DNA from: Magnetospirillum sp. WYHS-4
GTDB taxonomy: Bacteria; Pseudomonadota; Alphaproteobacteria; Rhodospirillales; GLO-3
Reading direction: 5' to 3'
NCBI GenBank assembly: GCA_039908345.1
Contig: JAMOBD010000010.1
Span: forward strand, 1 to 61,318
Length of the DNA stretch: 61,318 bases
Positions 25,455 to 34,817 of this stretch are shown here, piece after piece. Both the position numbers and the translations under genes were made by a program. The stretch's first letter is position 1, and each line of letters begins with the position of its first letter. The notes under the pieces were generated by a model. It was not told the origin of the DNA and searched no databases. It was given only the letters and a program-made list of their open reading frames with translations.

Positions 25455-26525
25455 ATGGACAGCATCAATTTCATCGAACTGGACGCCCTCAAGTTGATCT
25501 ACCTGTTCGTCGTCGGCTTCGTCGGCGGCATGGTGAGCGGCTTCATCGGCTCCGGCGGCGCCTTCGTGCTGACGCCCGCCATGATGAGCATGGGTGTGCC
25601 CGGCATCGTCGCGGTGGCGAGCAACATCTGCCACAAGTTCCCCAAGGCCCTGGTGGGCGCCATCAAGCGCGCCAAGTACGGCCACGTGGACGTCAAGCTG
25701 GGCCTGATCATGGGCGTCTCGGCCGAAGCCGGGGTGCTGGTCGGAGCCGGCGTGCAAGAGAATATCCGCACCGCCTTCGGGGATGCTGGCTCCAATCTCT
25801 ACGTCAGCGTCGCCTTCGTCATCGTGTTGGGCATCGTCGGCGGCTACGTGCTGAAGGACGCCTGGAAGATCTACCGTACCGGCGCCCAGGACGCCGAGGA
25901 AACAGCCGGTCCGCTCGCCCGCTGGATCCAGTCGATCCACATCCCCGGCACCATGATGTACTTCGAAAGCATGAAGGCCCGGGTCTCGGTGCTGGTCACC
26001 ATCCCGCTGGGCTTCGCCACCGGGATGCTGGCGGCGACCATCGCGGTCGGCGGCTTCGTCGGCGTGCCGTCGATGATCTACGCGCTGGGCGTCCCCAGCA
26101 TGATGGCCTCGGCCACCGAACTGGTGATCGCCTTCGTCATGGGCGTCGGCGGCACCATCAAGTTCGCCTGGGGCGGCTTCGTCGACATTCGCCTGGCGAT
26201 GATCATCCTGGCGGGCTCGCTGTTCGGCATCCAGCTGGGGGCCATCGGCACCACCTATGTCAAGCCCTACATGATCAAGGTCGTGATGGGCACCATCATG
26301 GTAATCGTGCTGTTCAGCCGCGCCCTGGTGGTTCCGGTCTACCTGGCCCAATTGGAGGTGATCGGCCCGATGGAACCGACCACGGCCACCCTGCTGAAGA
26401 ACGTCAGCTTCGGCTTGATGCTGATGGGTCTGGTGGTCGGGGCCGGTATAGTCCTGACAGCCATCTTCAAGGGCATGCGCCAAGCGGCGGCGGAAACCCG
26501 GGCCGCCACGGTGGCGTCGTCATGA
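25455..26525 (+). CDS. TauE/SafE-family permease
   Basis: A 356-residue integral membrane protein with about eight hydrophobic helices in two repeats. The motif GGMVSGFIGSGGAFVLTPAM in the first helix and GMLAATIAVGGFVGVPSM in the second half are the family's paired signature. Members export sulfite, sulfoacetate or related organosulfur anions; substrate here unknown. It lies between a small membrane protein (four bases upstream) and a double universal-stress protein whose ATG overlaps its stop by four bases, so these are one operon. Confidence 0.88.
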   Translation: MDSINFIELDALKLIYLFVVGFVGGMVSGFIGSGGAFVLTPAMMSMGVPGIVAVASNICHKFPKALVGAIKRAKYGHVDVKLGLIMGVSAEAGVLVGAGVQENIRTAFGDAGSNLYVSVAFVIVLGIVGGYVLKDAWKIYRTGAQDAEETAGPLARWIQSIHIPGTMMYFESMKARVSVLVTIPLGFATGMLAATIAVGGFVGVPSMIYALGVPSMMASATELVIAFVMGVGGTIKFAWGGFVDIRLAMIILAGSLFGIQLGAIGTTYVKPYMIKVVMGTIMVIVLFSRALVVPVYLAQLEVIGPMEPTTATLLKNVSFGLMLMGLVVGAGIVLTAIFKGMRQAAAETRAATVASS

Positions 26526-27370
26526 TCGTCCCGGCGGAAAAGCCCCTGTTCCGCAAGATCGTGCTGGCGGCCTGCGGCACGGAAAGCTGCGAGGGCGCGC
26601 TCCGCGAGTCCATCCGCCTCGCCAAGTGGTCGGGGGCCGGACTGATCGGAGTCTCGGTGGTGCTGGGCGGCGGCGACATGGACGACCTGAGGGTCGACGG
26701 CGGGGCGGGCGGTGAAGCCCAGTCCGAAGCCGCGGTGCGCGGCGTTTGCACCAAGGCCTTGGCGGAAGGCGTCTCCTGCAAGGGCATGGTGCGCCACGAC
26801 CAGGATGCATCGGCGGCCATCGCCGATGTCGCCGGCGAGGAAAACGCCGACCTGATCGTGCTCGGTCGACGGGACCGCTCGGTAGTCGAACGCTTCCTGT
26901 TTGGCAGCGTTTCCGGCGACCTGGCCACGCGCCCGGAGACTTGCGTCATGGTGGTACCGCGCACCGCCCGGTTCGAAGGCCGCCAAGTCCTGCTCGCCAC
27001 GGACGGCGAGGAGCACAGCATCATGGCGACCGTCTACGCCCATTACTTGGCCAAACTGGCCGGCGCCAAGCTCACCGCCCTGGTGGTGGGCAACGAGGAG
27101 AGTCAGACCCTCCCGGCTTGGCGCCAGGAAGCTGACGCAGTGCTGGCCCGCATCCATGGCTGGTCCCGGCGTGAAGGTATCGCGGGCAATGGACTGATCC
27201 GCTTTGGCCACCCCCACCAAGCTATTCTCGACGCGGCATCCGAGATCGGCGCCGACCTGGTGGTCATGGGCAGCCATGGCCGGGCGGGCTTGAGTCGTAT
27301 CCTGCAGGGCAGCGTGTCCGACAAGGTCGTGGCCGGAGCCGCTTGTCCGGTGATGATCGTGCGGGGGTGA
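26522..27370 (+). CDS. Universal stress protein, tandem Usp domains
   Basis: A 282-residue protein with two Usp folds (about 5-140 and 145-282). The second keeps the ATP-binding signature GSHGRAGLSR through GSVSDKV and ends CPVMIVR. The first has the corresponding LGRRDRSVVERFLFGSVSGDL. Usp proteins bind ATP or other nucleotides and support survival under energy or oxidative stress. Start overlaps the permease stop (ATGA). Another Usp gene follows after one base. Confidence 0.88.
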   Translation: MIVPAEKPLFRKIVLAACGTESCEGALRESIRLAKWSGAGLIGVSVVLGGGDMDDLRVDGGAGGEAQSEAAVRGVCTKALAEGVSCKGMVRHDQDASAAIADVAGEENADLIVLGRRDRSVVERFLFGSVSGDLATRPETCVMVVPRTARFEGRQVLLATDGEEHSIMATVYAHYLAKLAGAKLTALVVGNEESQTLPAWRQEADAVLARIHGWSRREGIAGNGLIRFGHPHQAILDAASEIGADLVVMGSHGRAGLSRILQGSVSDKVVAGAACPVMIVRG

Positions 27371-27371
27371 C

Positions 27372-27845
27372 ATGATCGCGCCCAAGGCCCGCCTGACCCT
27401 GGTGGCGGGGGACTCCCCGCTCCCCCCCACCGAACCGGCGCCCTTCCATGGCCGTCGCATCCTGGCTGTGGTCGATGGGCGGGATGGCGATCCGGACGTG
27501 CTGTGCCAAGCCCGGCATCTGGCGAAACTGGCCACCGCCGACCTGACAGTTCTGGTCCTCGCCGGGCGTCGCCTGGTCGGGACTCGGGAATGGCAGGACA
27601 AGGTCCGTTCCATCATCGACCCCCTCCGCGCCTGGGGAAAGCGAGAAGGATTGGAGCTCCTGGGCATGACATTGCCTGGCGATCCCTGCCGGGCCATTCT
27701 GGATTGCGCCCGGGAACAGAGTGCCGACCTGATCGTCCTTGCGGCTCCTGGCCCCCGGAGATTCTCGAACGTCTTCAAGGCAAGCTTGCCGGACCGGTTG
27801 CTCCGCCGGGCCCCCTGCCCCATCTTGGTGATGAACCGGCAATAG
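27372..27845 (+). CDS. Single-domain universal stress protein
   Basis: A 157-residue Usp. The N-terminal 25 residues are variable; then RRILAVVDGRDGD begins the fold and the end reads PCPILVMN, matching the preceding protein's CPVMIV. The ATP-loop region is altered (LAAPGPRRFSNVFKASL in place of GxxGxxxxxxxxxGS), so nucleotide binding is doubtful. It is one base after the double Usp gene and is the last gene of this operon. It converges with the small gene at 27849. Confidence 0.8.
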   Translation: MIAPKARLTLVAGDSPLPPTEPAPFHGRRILAVVDGRDGDPDVLCQARHLAKLATADLTVLVLAGRRLVGTREWQDKVRSIIDPLRAWGKREGLELLGMTLPGDPCRAILDCAREQSADLIVLAAPGPRRFSNVFKASLPDRLLRRAPCPILVMNRQ

Positions 27846-27848
27846 GGC

Positions 27849-28112
27849 CTACCGCAGGAGGTCCAGGAAGGTAGACCCCTGTTCGAATTGAAGATCGGCC
27901 TCCTCCTTGAGGCGGATGTCCTCGACCGCCTCCCAATCGGCTTCCGGCCTGGGGGCGGCGGCGTCCTCGGCTTCCTGCCGGCGTTGCTGGGCAAGCCATG
28001 CCTCCCGCGCTGCCCGGTCGGGCATGATGTCGACCAAGGGCCTGCGATGGTAGGCGATGCCATCGATCACGCCGGTAACCAGGACATCGGTAGGGTCGTT
28101 GGTCGGGGCCAT
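27849..28112 (-). CDS. Small hypothetical protein (87 aa)
   Basis: A hydrophilic, acidic protein. The first 30 residues are probably strand-forming (TDVLVTGVIDGIAYHRRPLV) and the rest is charged helix with many Glu, Ala and Arg. No known family. Start ATG at 28112 follows AAGGAA by nine bases; ATG at 28121 and a TTG at 28154 are in frame. It is 77 bp downstream of the REC-REC kinase stop, in the same direction, so it could be the last gene of the chemosensory operon. Confidence 0.55.
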   Translation of the reverse strand: MAPTNDPTDVLVTGVIDGIAYHRRPLVDIMPDRAAREAWLAQQRRQEAEDAAAPRPEADWEAVEDIRLKEEADLQFEQGSTFLDLLR

Positions 28113-28189
28113 CGCTGCCATTTCCTTGCAAGAAGGAATCCTAACGCCGACCAAGCCCGTCAGGCAATGGCAGAGAAAAGAATCGCGCG

Positions 28190-29881
28190 CTACGCCGCCA
28201 TCTGGGTGCGTTCCTGGGGAAAGCTCAGGGTGACGGTCGTCCCCTGCCCTAGCGCGCTTTCCAGGGTCAAGCTTCCGCCGTGCAGTTCCATGAAGGTCTT
28301 GGCGAGCGGCAAGCCCAGGCCGGTACCCTCGTGACGACGCGACAGGCTGCTATCCACCTGTCCGAACGGAAGCATGACCTTGCCATGGTCCTCGGGCGCG
28401 ATGCCGATGCCCGTGTCCATGACTGCAACCTCCAACACCCCGCCTTGCCGCAGGCGGATCGTCGCCGTGACGGTCCCGCCCTCGGGAGTGAATTTCACGG
28501 CGTTGGACATCAGGTTGAGGATCGTCTGCTTGAGGATGCGTTCGTCCCCCAGCAGGGCAGGCAAGGAATCGGGAAGCTCCGTCCGCAGACGAACCTTGTT
28601 CTTGTCGGCCTGGGATCGGATCAACCTTTCGGTCGCCTTCACCACCTCGCGCAGGTCGAGGTATTCCTCGTTCAGCTTCACCTTGCCCACTTCGATGCGC
28701 GACACATCGAGGATGTCGTTGATGATCTTCAGAAGATGCACGCCGGAATCGTGAATGTTGTCTATATATTCCAGGTATTTCTGTCCGACCGTGCAATCGG
28801 CGAACTTGCCGAAGACCTGATTGCGGATCATATCCGAAAAGCCGATGATCGCGTTCAGCGGCGTGCGCAGCTCGTGGCTCATATTAGCCAGGAACTCAGT
28901 CTTGGCGCGGCTGGCGGCTTCGGCGATTTCCTTGGCCTTGCGCAGTTCCTCCTCGGCACGCCGCCGTTCGGCGATTTCGCCTTTCAACTCGCGGGTCCGT
29001 TCCTCGACAGCCCGTTCCAAGTCGTCTTCCTGTCGCTTGAACTCGTCGATGATACGCTTGTGCTGCTCGTGCAGGTACTTGTGGCGCAGCATCGCGCGCA
29101 GGCGGCCCTTCAGCACTGAGATGTCACTCGATTTTCCAACGAAGTCGTCCGCGCCAGATTCCAGGGCGCGCATGGCGTTCTCCTTGGTTTCCTGCGCGCT
29201 GACCATGAGGATGACCACGGGCGAATCCTCGACCGCCTGGCGGGAGACGATCTCGCGGATGACCTCGAGGCCGTCCATGCCCGGCATGACCAGGTCCACC
29301 AGGACGCAGTCGAAGCTTTCGGCATCCAGATGGCCTAGACCCTCCAGGCCCGAGGCCGCCGTTTCGACCGTATAGCCCTCTTCAGACAGTTCGGCGCGCA
29401 GCAGTTCCAGGTAGGTGGGGCTATCGTCGATAGCCAGGACACGCGCCTTGCGGAAGAACGACTCGTCGGGCATCAGCAGGTTGACCTGGGTGCTCGACTT
29501 GCGCAGCAAGGCCCGGATGCGCAGCATCAGGACGTCCGGATCCTCGGCCTTGCCGACGTAGTCGTCGGCGCCGCTTTCCAGGCCGCGCACCTCGGCCGCC
29601 GCCGATTGCTCGGCGGTCAGCATCAGGATGGGGATGCCCTGGGTGTTGATGTTCATGCGCACGCGCCGACACAACTCGTCGCCCTGGATGCCGGGCAGAT
29701 GGTAGTCGACCAGCATCAGGTCGGGACGCACTTGGCCGAGGGACTCCAGGGCCGCCTCGGCAGTGGGTGCGACGATAGCCTCGAAGCCCTCCTGTTCCAG
29801 GCGCAACTGCATGAGCATGGCCTGGGTCGGCGAATCCTCGACCACCAGAATGCGGCGACGGTCCATGGGCGCCGGGTTCAT
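28190..29881 (-). CDS. REC-REC-histidine kinase, output protein of the chemosensory operon
   Basis: A 563-residue soluble protein. Receiver 1 (about 8-130) has Asp59 in MLVDYHLPG; receiver 2 (about 150-265) has the acceptor in CVLVDLVMPG; a charged coiled coil follows (about 270-325), then HisKA with SHELRTPLNAII (His336) and HATPase with SNAVKFTPEGG, DTGIGI and GTGLGLPLA. No membrane segment. In Wsp-type operons this position holds a REC-GGDEF diguanylate cyclase; here the predicted target of CheA phosphate would control a second kinase. The ATG overlaps the cheB stop by four bases, fixing the start; the longer upstream frame is a shadow of cheB. Confidence 0.88.
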   Translation of the reverse strand: MNPAPMDRRRILVVEDSPTQAMLMQLRLEQEGFEAIVAPTAEAALESLGQVRPDLMLVDYHLPGIQGDELCRRVRMNINTQGIPILMLTAEQSAAAEVRGLESGADDYVGKAEDPDVLMLRIRALLRKSSTQVNLLMPDESFFRKARVLAIDDSPTYLELLRAELSEEGYTVETAASGLEGLGHLDAESFDCVLVDLVMPGMDGLEVIREIVSRQAVEDSPVVILMVSAQETKENAMRALESGADDFVGKSSDISVLKGRLRAMLRHKYLHEQHKRIIDEFKRQEDDLERAVEERTRELKGEIAERRRAEEELRKAKEIAEAASRAKTEFLANMSHELRTPLNAIIGFSDMIRNQVFGKFADCTVGQKYLEYIDNIHDSGVHLLKIINDILDVSRIEVGKVKLNEEYLDLREVVKATERLIRSQADKNKVRLRTELPDSLPALLGDERILKQTILNLMSNAVKFTPEGGTVTATIRLRQGGVLEVAVMDTGIGIAPEDHGKVMLPFGQVDSSLSRRHEGTGLGLPLAKTFMELHGGSLTLESALGQGTTVTLSFPQERTQMAA

Positions 29882-30936
29882 GACAGGACTCCGACCAGTT
29901 GACGCAGCCTGAGCGCGATGGCGTCCAGGGGCAGGCTTTCTCGGACCGCGCCCATGCGCACCGCCTCGCCCGGCATGCCGTAGATGACGGTCGTCGATTC
30001 GTCTTCGGCCAGGGTATAGGCGCCGCTCCTCCTCATCTCGAGCATGCCCTCCGCGCCATCGGCACCCATGCCGGTCAGCAGCACGCCAATGCCCGCCTCC
30101 TTCAAATCGCGGGCCATGGACTTGAACAGAACGGTTCCCGAGGGCCGCTGGGCGACCACCGGCGGCGCGGTATTCAGATAAAGCCGCCCGCCCTTGATCT
30201 CCAAATGGTGGTCGGCCGGCGGCAGGTAGAGGGAGGCCGGCCTGGGCAGCATGCCGTCGCCGGCCATATGGGCTGGAAAGGGCGTGACCTGGGACAGCCA
30301 TTGCACGAAGCCATCGACGAAGCCTGCCGTCATGTGCTGGACGATCAGGATCGGCAACGGAAAGTCCCTGGGCAGCCCGTTAAGCACCCGGCTGAGCGCG
30401 TTCGGCCCTCCGGTCGAGGCCACCAGCCCCAGCATCTTGGGGCGCACCGTTTCCCAAGAAGGCGCGGGCATGGCCTCCATCCGCTCCGCCGAACCGAAGT
30501 TCAGGTTGCGGCGCCGGGCCTGCTTGACCACCCGCACCTGGCTCATGATGGCCAACTGGTTGCAGAGTTGGTCGGCCAAGGCCCGATAAGCGTCGCTGGT
30601 CACCCCGACCGGTTTCTCGACCACGGTCAGGGCACCGGCACGGAGCGCGTTCATGGCGATATTGAGTTCGTCGTCCTGGACGCTGGCCGATACCACCACG
30701 ATAGGCATGGGATGGGTCGCCATGATCTCCAGGGTGGCGTCCAGGCCGTTCATGCCGGGCAAGCGGATGTCCAGCGAGATGACGTCGGGGGCGAACCTAT
30801 CCAGTCCTTGCAAGGCCTCCTCGGCGCTGCCCACCGCCGCCACCACCTCGAACCGGGCATCGCTGCCGATGATGTACAGCAGCAGTTCCCGGACGACGGG
30901 CGAATCTTCGACGATGAGAACCCGGATTTTCTTCAT
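29878..30936 (-). CDS. cheB: CheB-type chemoreceptor methylesterase
   Basis: A 352-residue protein with an N-terminal receiver (Asp56 in ISLDIRLPG) and a C-terminal methylesterase domain. The catalytic triad is visible as Ser in ASTGGP, His in VQHMTAG and Asp in GMGADGAEG. It removes methyl groups from receptor glutamates, or deamidates glutamines, when phosphorylated by CheA, and so provides adaptation. It sits four bases after cheA and overlaps the REC-REC kinase gene. Corresponds to WspF by order in Wsp-like operons. Confidence 0.92.
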   Translation of the reverse strand: MKKIRVLIVEDSPVVRELLLYIIGSDARFEVVAAVGSAEEALQGLDRFAPDVISLDIRLPGMNGLDATLEIMATHPMPIVVVSASVQDDELNIAMNALRAGALTVVEKPVGVTSDAYRALADQLCNQLAIMSQVRVVKQARRRNLNFGSAERMEAMPAPSWETVRPKMLGLVASTGGPNALSRVLNGLPRDFPLPILIVQHMTAGFVDGFVQWLSQVTPFPAHMAGDGMLPRPASLYLPPADHHLEIKGGRLYLNTAPPVVAQRPSGTVLFKSMARDLKEAGIGVLLTGMGADGAEGMLEMRRSGAYTLAEDESTTVIYGMPGEAVRMGAVRESLPLDAIALRLRQLVGVLS

Positions 30937-30940
30937 GGCT

Positions 30941-33178
30941 TCACAGTATCTGCTCGATGGTTTCCAGCAGTTCGCGATGATCGAATTTCTGTTTGACGAG
31001 ATAGGCTTCGGCGCCCAGGGAATAGCCCCGTTCCAGATCCTCGTCGCGCCGGAGCGAGGTGCAGAGGATGACCGGAATGTGGGCCAGGTTGCGATCCTTT
31101 TTCAACTCTTTCAGCAGGGAAAATCCGTCGATGCGCGGCATTTCGACGTCGGACACCACCAAGTCCGCCGCTTCGCCACGCAACTGCATCAGGGCATCCA
31201 TGCCGTCCACGGCCAAGCGCACCTTGTAGCCGTGGGCCTCCAGGATACTCTTTTCCAGGGTCCGGGTGGTGATCGAATCGTCGACCACCAGAATGGTCGG
31301 GACGCGCGGCGCGGCCTTGCGCTCCGCGGTCACCAGCCCAAGGGACCCGCCCTGCTGGCGGAAAGCCTCGGCCATTTCCAGAGGCGAAAGGACCACGGCA
31401 ACCGTGCCGTCCTCCATCAGAATGCCCCCCACGGCCTTGCTGCCCGAGAAGCGCGGCAGCCCCAGGTCCTTGATGACCGCGTCGCGGATGACCACGAAGG
31501 AATCCACGGCGACGGCGGCACGCAGGTCGCCGGAGCGCAGCACCAGGATGGACATCACGCCGTCCTGGGTCCGGACCTCGGCCCCCGGCAGGCCAAGCAG
31601 TTCGCCCAGACCCCGCAGGGGAATCTGGTGGCCTTCGACCATCAGCGTGGGGCGACCTTCGACGGTTTGCGCATCGCTGGCACGGGCGCGCATGACCCGT
31701 TCGATGCCCTGGGTCGGGATGCCGTAGATGCGGTCCTCGCAGGTGACCAGGAGCAGGCGGTGCGACGAAACCGACAGCGGCACTTCGATGCGGAAACAGG
31801 TGCCCGGCCCATCCTTTTCGACCACTTCCAGGCTGCCCGACAACTGGCCCACGGCCTCGTAGACCACCGACATGCCCATGCCTCGCCCGGCTAAATCGGT
31901 GACGCCGTCGGCGGTCGAGAATCCCGCCCGGAAGATATGGCGCACCAAGTCCCGTGCATTGGCCATCGCGGCATCGTCCTCCGACAGCACGCCGTCCTCG
32001 ACGCCGCGCCGGGCGATCTTGGCGATGTCGATCCCGCGACCATCGTCGTCGACCAGCAACACCAGACGGCTGCCGTGGACCTCGAACCGCAACCCGATGC
32101 GCCCGCGCACCTCCTTGCCCTTCGCCGCGCGCTCCTCCGGCGACTCGATGCCATGGAACACGGCGTTGCGCAGCATGTGCATCACCGGGTCCTTGAGAGC
32201 CTGGAAGACCAGCCGGTCCGCCTCGACCGACAGGCCGTTCAGCCGGAAATCGATATCCTTGCCCTCGTCACGGGCCATGTCTCGCATCATCTTGCGGAAA
32301 TCGCCGAACAGGTCCTCGGCCGGGGTCATGCGCACCAGGCGGATGCCTTCCTGCAGTTCGGAACCGAGTTGGCGGAAATTCCAGGCCGCCTTCTGCTGCA
32401 TCAGGCGGATGGCGCGGGCCTCGCGGCCCAGGGCGCGGATATGCTGTTCCATGATGGAGATGCGGCGGTCGGCAGCCGCATCGGCCTTGGGGTCGCCGGA
32501 CTGAATGGCCGACGCCCCAAGATCGAGATGGCGCAGCACCTGCCAGCCTCGCTCAAGGCTGGCGATATCCTGCTCGATGGCCCGCAGGCGCTGGGTTACC
32601 GCCGCCTGGCCGAGGTTCTCGGTGAGGATCTGGCCGGCGGAACGCAGCAGCCGGTCCAGGCTGGCGGTCCGCACCCGCACGGCGTCTTCCGCCCTCACCA
32701 CGACGGGCGGCGGCGCCTCGGGTGTCGCCCCCGGACCGGGCGCGGGGGACGGAGGCGGCGTCGATGGAGGGGAAGGAGGCGGCGGCGTAGGCTCGACCGC
32801 CAGATAGGCGTCGAGAGCGGCGATGGCCTCGGTGGGATCGGGCGGGGCGTGCCCCTTGGTGAAGGCGGCGACCCAGTCCTCGATGGCGTCGCCGGTCTGG
32901 CGGACGACCGTCAGGGCTCCGGCATCGAGAGTAGCCTTGTTGGTGCGCAGGCGGCCGAACAGGGTCTCCAGGCGATGGGCCAGGGTTTCGACCGGCTTGA
33001 GGTCGGTGGCCCGTGCCGCTCCCTTCAAGCTATGGGCACGGCGGAACACTTCGTCCAGAGGCAGGGCGCCGGCCGGCGCCTCTCCGGATTCCACCTTTCC
33101 CATGGCCTGGCGGATGAATTCCAGGTGGTCTTTGTATTCGACCTGGAAGGCCGCCAGAAGCTTGGCGCGGATGTCCAT
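30941..33178 (-). CDS. cheA: CheA-type hybrid kinase with C-terminal receiver
   Basis: A 745-residue hybrid. Hpt domain: RRAHSLKGAAR with His49. A Pro-rich linker (about 130-160) follows, then dimerisation and HATPase regions, a CheW-like domain (about 485-615) and a receiver (about 625-745) with the acceptor in VVSDVEMPRIDG. There is no obvious CheY-binding P2 domain. The layout equals WspE/FrzE-type kinases. It autophosphorylates under receptor control and passes phosphate to its own receiver, CheB and probably the REC-REC kinase. ATG at 33178 overlaps the mcp stop (TGATG). Confidence 0.92.
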   Translation of the reverse strand: MDIRAKLLAAFQVEYKDHLEFIRQAMGKVESGEAPAGALPLDEVFRRAHSLKGAARATDLKPVETLAHRLETLFGRLRTNKATLDAGALTVVRQTGDAIEDWVAAFTKGHAPPDPTEAIAALDAYLAVEPTPPPPSPPSTPPPSPAPGPGATPEAPPPVVVRAEDAVRVRTASLDRLLRSAGQILTENLGQAAVTQRLRAIEQDIASLERGWQVLRHLDLGASAIQSGDPKADAAADRRISIMEQHIRALGREARAIRLMQQKAAWNFRQLGSELQEGIRLVRMTPAEDLFGDFRKMMRDMARDEGKDIDFRLNGLSVEADRLVFQALKDPVMHMLRNAVFHGIESPEERAAKGKEVRGRIGLRFEVHGSRLVLLVDDDGRGIDIAKIARRGVEDGVLSEDDAAMANARDLVRHIFRAGFSTADGVTDLAGRGMGMSVVYEAVGQLSGSLEVVEKDGPGTCFRIEVPLSVSSHRLLLVTCEDRIYGIPTQGIERVMRARASDAQTVEGRPTLMVEGHQIPLRGLGELLGLPGAEVRTQDGVMSILVLRSGDLRAAVAVDSFVVIRDAVIKDLGLPRFSGSKAVGGILMEDGTVAVVLSPLEMAEAFRQQGGSLGLVTAERKAAPRVPTILVVDDSITTRTLEKSILEAHGYKVRLAVDGMDALMQLRGEAADLVVSDVEMPRIDGFSLLKELKKDRNLAHIPVILCTSLRRDEDLERGYSLGAEAYLVKQKFDHRELLETIEQIL

Positions 33179-34797
33179 CAAATCCGGTACTTCTCCACAA
33201 GCTTCCTGAGCTGCAGGCCCAGGGTGTTGAGGTTGGCGACCGCATCGCCCAACTGGCCGGTGCTGGTCGCGGTCTGCTGGCTCGCCAGACGGATCTCGTG
33301 CAGCGCCTGGGTAACCTGTTCGAGGCCGATGGTCTGCTGGTTGGTGGCGCCGACGATCTGCTGGAAAGCCCCGGCGCTCTCGCGGATGCTGTCGCCCATC
33401 TTGCGCATGGTCTGCTGGGCGACCTCGACCTTCTCGCGGCCGAACTCGACGCGCTTGACCGCTTCCTCCGTGACCATGACCGAGGAATTGATGCCGCGCT
33501 GGATCTCTTCGAGGATGCTGCGCACCTGGCGGGTCGCGTCCTTGGCCTGGTCGGCCAGGTTCTTGATCTCGTTGGCGACCACCGAGAAGCGGCGCCCGTC
33601 CTCGCGGGCATCGGCGGCCTCGATGGCGGCGTTCAGCGCCACCAGATTGGACTGTTCGGCGATGTCGTTGACCGTGGCGATGATCTCGCCGATAGCCTGC
33701 GTCTTCTCGGACAGCATGACCACGTTCTCGGCCACCGTGGCCGCCTGCTGACGGATTCCTTCCATGGCGCGACTGATGGTTTCCACGGCCTGCATGCCCT
33801 GGGCGCTGGAGGCGATGGTGGTGTCGGCCGCCGTCGCCACCTGGCGGGCCCGGTCGGAGACCTGCAGGCCCGATTGGTTGATCTCCTCGACGGTGGAGGT
33901 GATTTCCTGCACCGCGGCCGCCTGCTCCTTGGTGGCGGATGTCTGTTCGTGGCTGGTGGCATGGATTTCCGCGCCGGCGGCGTTCAGGTTCTCGGTGACG
34001 TTGCGGATCTCGCCCGTGACCTCGCGCAGGGACTGGAGCATGGCGTTGAAGCTCGCGGCCAGACGGCCGATCTCGTCGCTGCTGCGCACCGGCAGCGGCT
34101 CGATCGCCAGGTTGCCCTCGGCGATTTCCTGGGCCCGTTCGACGCAGGCCGCCAGGGGCTTGCCGATGGCGCGGCCGACCGTCCAGGCGGTGGCGAGCCC
34201 CAGCAGGGCGGCAAGCAGGCTTATCAGGACCTCCCAGCGCAACATGGCTTCGATCTTGGACTCGGCCTGGGCGGTGAAACGCTTGGTGAGTTCGTTGGAT
34301 TCGGTGAGCAGGCGCGAATTGACGTCCAGCAGTTCGCGCGCGATGCGATCCCGTTCCGCGTCGCCGGGCTTGAGGGACAGGAGACGCGCCGTCAGTTCCT
34401 TCTGGCGCTTGGAAAGGTTCCGCTGGCTTTCCAGGACGACGTCGACGCCGGGCAAGGTGGCCCGCGGCAGGACGGCACGTTCCCCGGTCGCCACGTTCTC
34501 GATGGCCGAACCGCCGGCAATCAACGCTTCCAGGGTCTCGTCGAAGATCCGGGCTGTAGCGTCGTGATTGGTTTCGACTCCGTGGGCGGCCAGCAGGACT
34601 TCCTTCATGTAGCGCTGGCTCAGCATGCGCTGACGGCCGGCCAGATCGATCACCACCCCGTCGGACTTCTGGTTGGAGATGGTGGCCAGCGTGTAGAGCA
34701 TGATGCCCGCGATCGCCGCGATGAAGCCGGAACTGATGACCAGCAGTTTCTTGCGGACGCTGAGGCTGCCCAGGAAGATGGGCGTGGACGTGGCCAT
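33178..34797 (-). CDS. Methyl-accepting chemotaxis protein with PilJ/NarX-type sensor domain
   Basis: A 539-residue receptor. Transmembrane segments near 18-38 and 185-210 flank a periplasmic four-helix domain containing DLAGRQRMLSQRYMKEVL, the type IV pili/NarX-like sensor signature. A HAMP follows, then the coiled-coil signalling domain with the hairpin tip NLVALNAAIEAADARE, where the usual E-A-G-R reads E-D-G-R. It forms arrays with CheA and CheW. No C-terminal pentapeptide tether is present. Start ATG at 34797 lies six bases after AAGAGG; ATG at 34821 would overlap cheW. Confidence 0.9.
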   Translation of the reverse strand: MATSTPIFLGSLSVRKKLLVISSGFIAAIAGIMLYTLATISNQKSDGVVIDLAGRQRMLSQRYMKEVLLAAHGVETNHDATARIFDETLEALIAGGSAIENVATGERAVLPRATLPGVDVVLESQRNLSKRQKELTARLLSLKPGDAERDRIARELLDVNSRLLTESNELTKRFTAQAESKIEAMLRWEVLISLLAALLGLATAWTVGRAIGKPLAACVERAQEIAEGNLAIEPLPVRSSDEIGRLAASFNAMLQSLREVTGEIRNVTENLNAAGAEIHATSHEQTSATKEQAAAVQEITSTVEEINQSGLQVSDRARQVATAADTTIASSAQGMQAVETISRAMEGIRQQAATVAENVVMLSEKTQAIGEIIATVNDIAEQSNLVALNAAIEAADAREDGRRFSVVANEIKNLADQAKDATRQVRSILEEIQRGINSSVMVTEEAVKRVEFGREKVEVAQQTMRKMGDSIRESAGAFQQIVGATNQQTIGLEQVTQALHEIRLASQQTATSTGQLGDAVANLNTLGLQLRKLVEKYRI

Positions 34798-34817
34798 GTG
34801 CGAACCTCTTTCCCCTG

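Noticed and set aside
28190-29881. Reading this gene as WspR-type diguanylate cyclase
   Set aside because: There is no GGDEF motif; the C-terminal half is HisKA plus HATPase.
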